Shown piece after piece: positions 63,955-64,000 of a DNA stretch of 64,000 nt. The first letter of the stretch is position 1. Every line of letters starts with the position of its first letter. The translations under genes were made by a program, and so were the position numbers. The stretch is from assembly GCA_964597315.1 (NCBI GenBank), contig CAZQXD010000005.1:43924-107923 (forward strand), in the 5' to 3' direction. The notes below the pieces were generated by a model that was not told the origin of the DNA, made no database searches, and saw nothing but the letters and a program-made list of their open reading frames with translations. The stretch is from CAZQXD01 sp964597315 (GTDB taxonomy: Bacteria > Pseudomonadota > Gammaproteobacteria > Competibacterales > Competibacteraceae).

Positions 63955-64000
63955 ACTCCGCGTAAACCCTCGCCCAATCGGGCGGGGATACAAGCGGGAA
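63955..64000 (+). mobile_element. Possible IS605-type end at the window edge
   Basis: CCTCGCCCAATCGGGCGGGG followed by ATACAAGCGG forms a stem like those at IS200/IS605 or TnpB 3' ends. The rest lies beyond the window. Confidence 0.35.

Noticed and set aside
1..64000. CRISPR array, tRNA or rRNA genes
   Set aside because: No regularly spaced direct repeats and no cloverleaf or rRNA signature were seen by eye; a tRNAscan or Rfam search would settle it.

Overview
The window is GC-rich chromosomal DNA, most likely from a gammaproteobacterium related to the Chromatiales or another sulfur-oxidising or denitrifying lineage. This rests on gene content: DapC/DapD, ThrH, HexR/Zwf, GlnS, DUF938, heme d1 genes, PEP-CTERM proteins and an enediyne-type PKS. 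No rRNA or tRNA gene was seen. Ten Ns at 2506-2515 mark an assembly gap that breaks the first gene.

Layout. (1) 1-3344: the 3' part of an enediyne-type iterative polyketide synthase (ACP-KR-DH-PPTase) and its hotdog thioesterase, translationally coupled. (2) 3341-9287: a convergent zinc-metalloprotease-like protein with a VPLPA-CTERM-like tail, then a NirJ-NirE fusion and NirN behind a possible DNR/FNR box. (3) 9288-13027: a class III cyclase/AAA ATPase behind a sigma-54 promoter, a glycine-zipper protein, and a small zincin followed by a secreted partner. (4) 13069-25424: dapC-dapD; otsA, uup, a BON protein, a PaaI-type thioesterase and a Na+/H+ antiporter; then a beta-phosphoglucomutase/trehalose-phosphatase fusion overlapping a GH65 phosphorylase. 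(5) 25475-37151: a PEP-CTERM protein, a spondin/CHRD protein, a 5'-nucleotidase, thrC, an acyl-CoA ligase, a Cys-rich lipoprotein, glnS, a PTPS-like protein, a DUF938 methyltransferase and a DUF1223 protein. (6) 37234-56438: two divergent blocks of central carbon and glucan metabolism. The minus strand carries zwf, hexR, a GH15/phosphorylase-kinase-like protein, malQ and glgA; the plus strand carries glgB, nhaA, glgE and a treS-maltokinase fusion. An AT-rich region with a HexR-like operator lies between them. (7) 56439-60652: a PEP-CTERM protein with a sigma-54 promoter, a GNAT acetyltransferase and a caspase/Sel1 lipoprotein. (8) 60.7-64 kb: an accessory stretch with lower-GC genes, a truncated GNAT gene, three IS200/IS605-like end hairpins, and thrH.

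How the genes fit together. OtsA and the TPP domain make trehalose; GH65 and the beta-PGM domain could break it down; TreS-maltokinase, GlgE and GlgB turn trehalose or maltose into branched alpha-glucan; GlgA and MalQ supply and remodel glucan; Zwf draws glucose-6-phosphate into the oxidative pathway under HexR. Two Na+/H+ antiporters (NhaP type, NhaA) sit inside the trehalose and glycogen blocks, which suggests an osmotic or salt stress theme (inference). The most unusual parts are the enediyne-type PKS, the NirJ-NirE fusion, the split OtsB1-like system, the zincin pair and the orphan IS605-like ends. All functions are read from motifs and family knowledge; no search was run.
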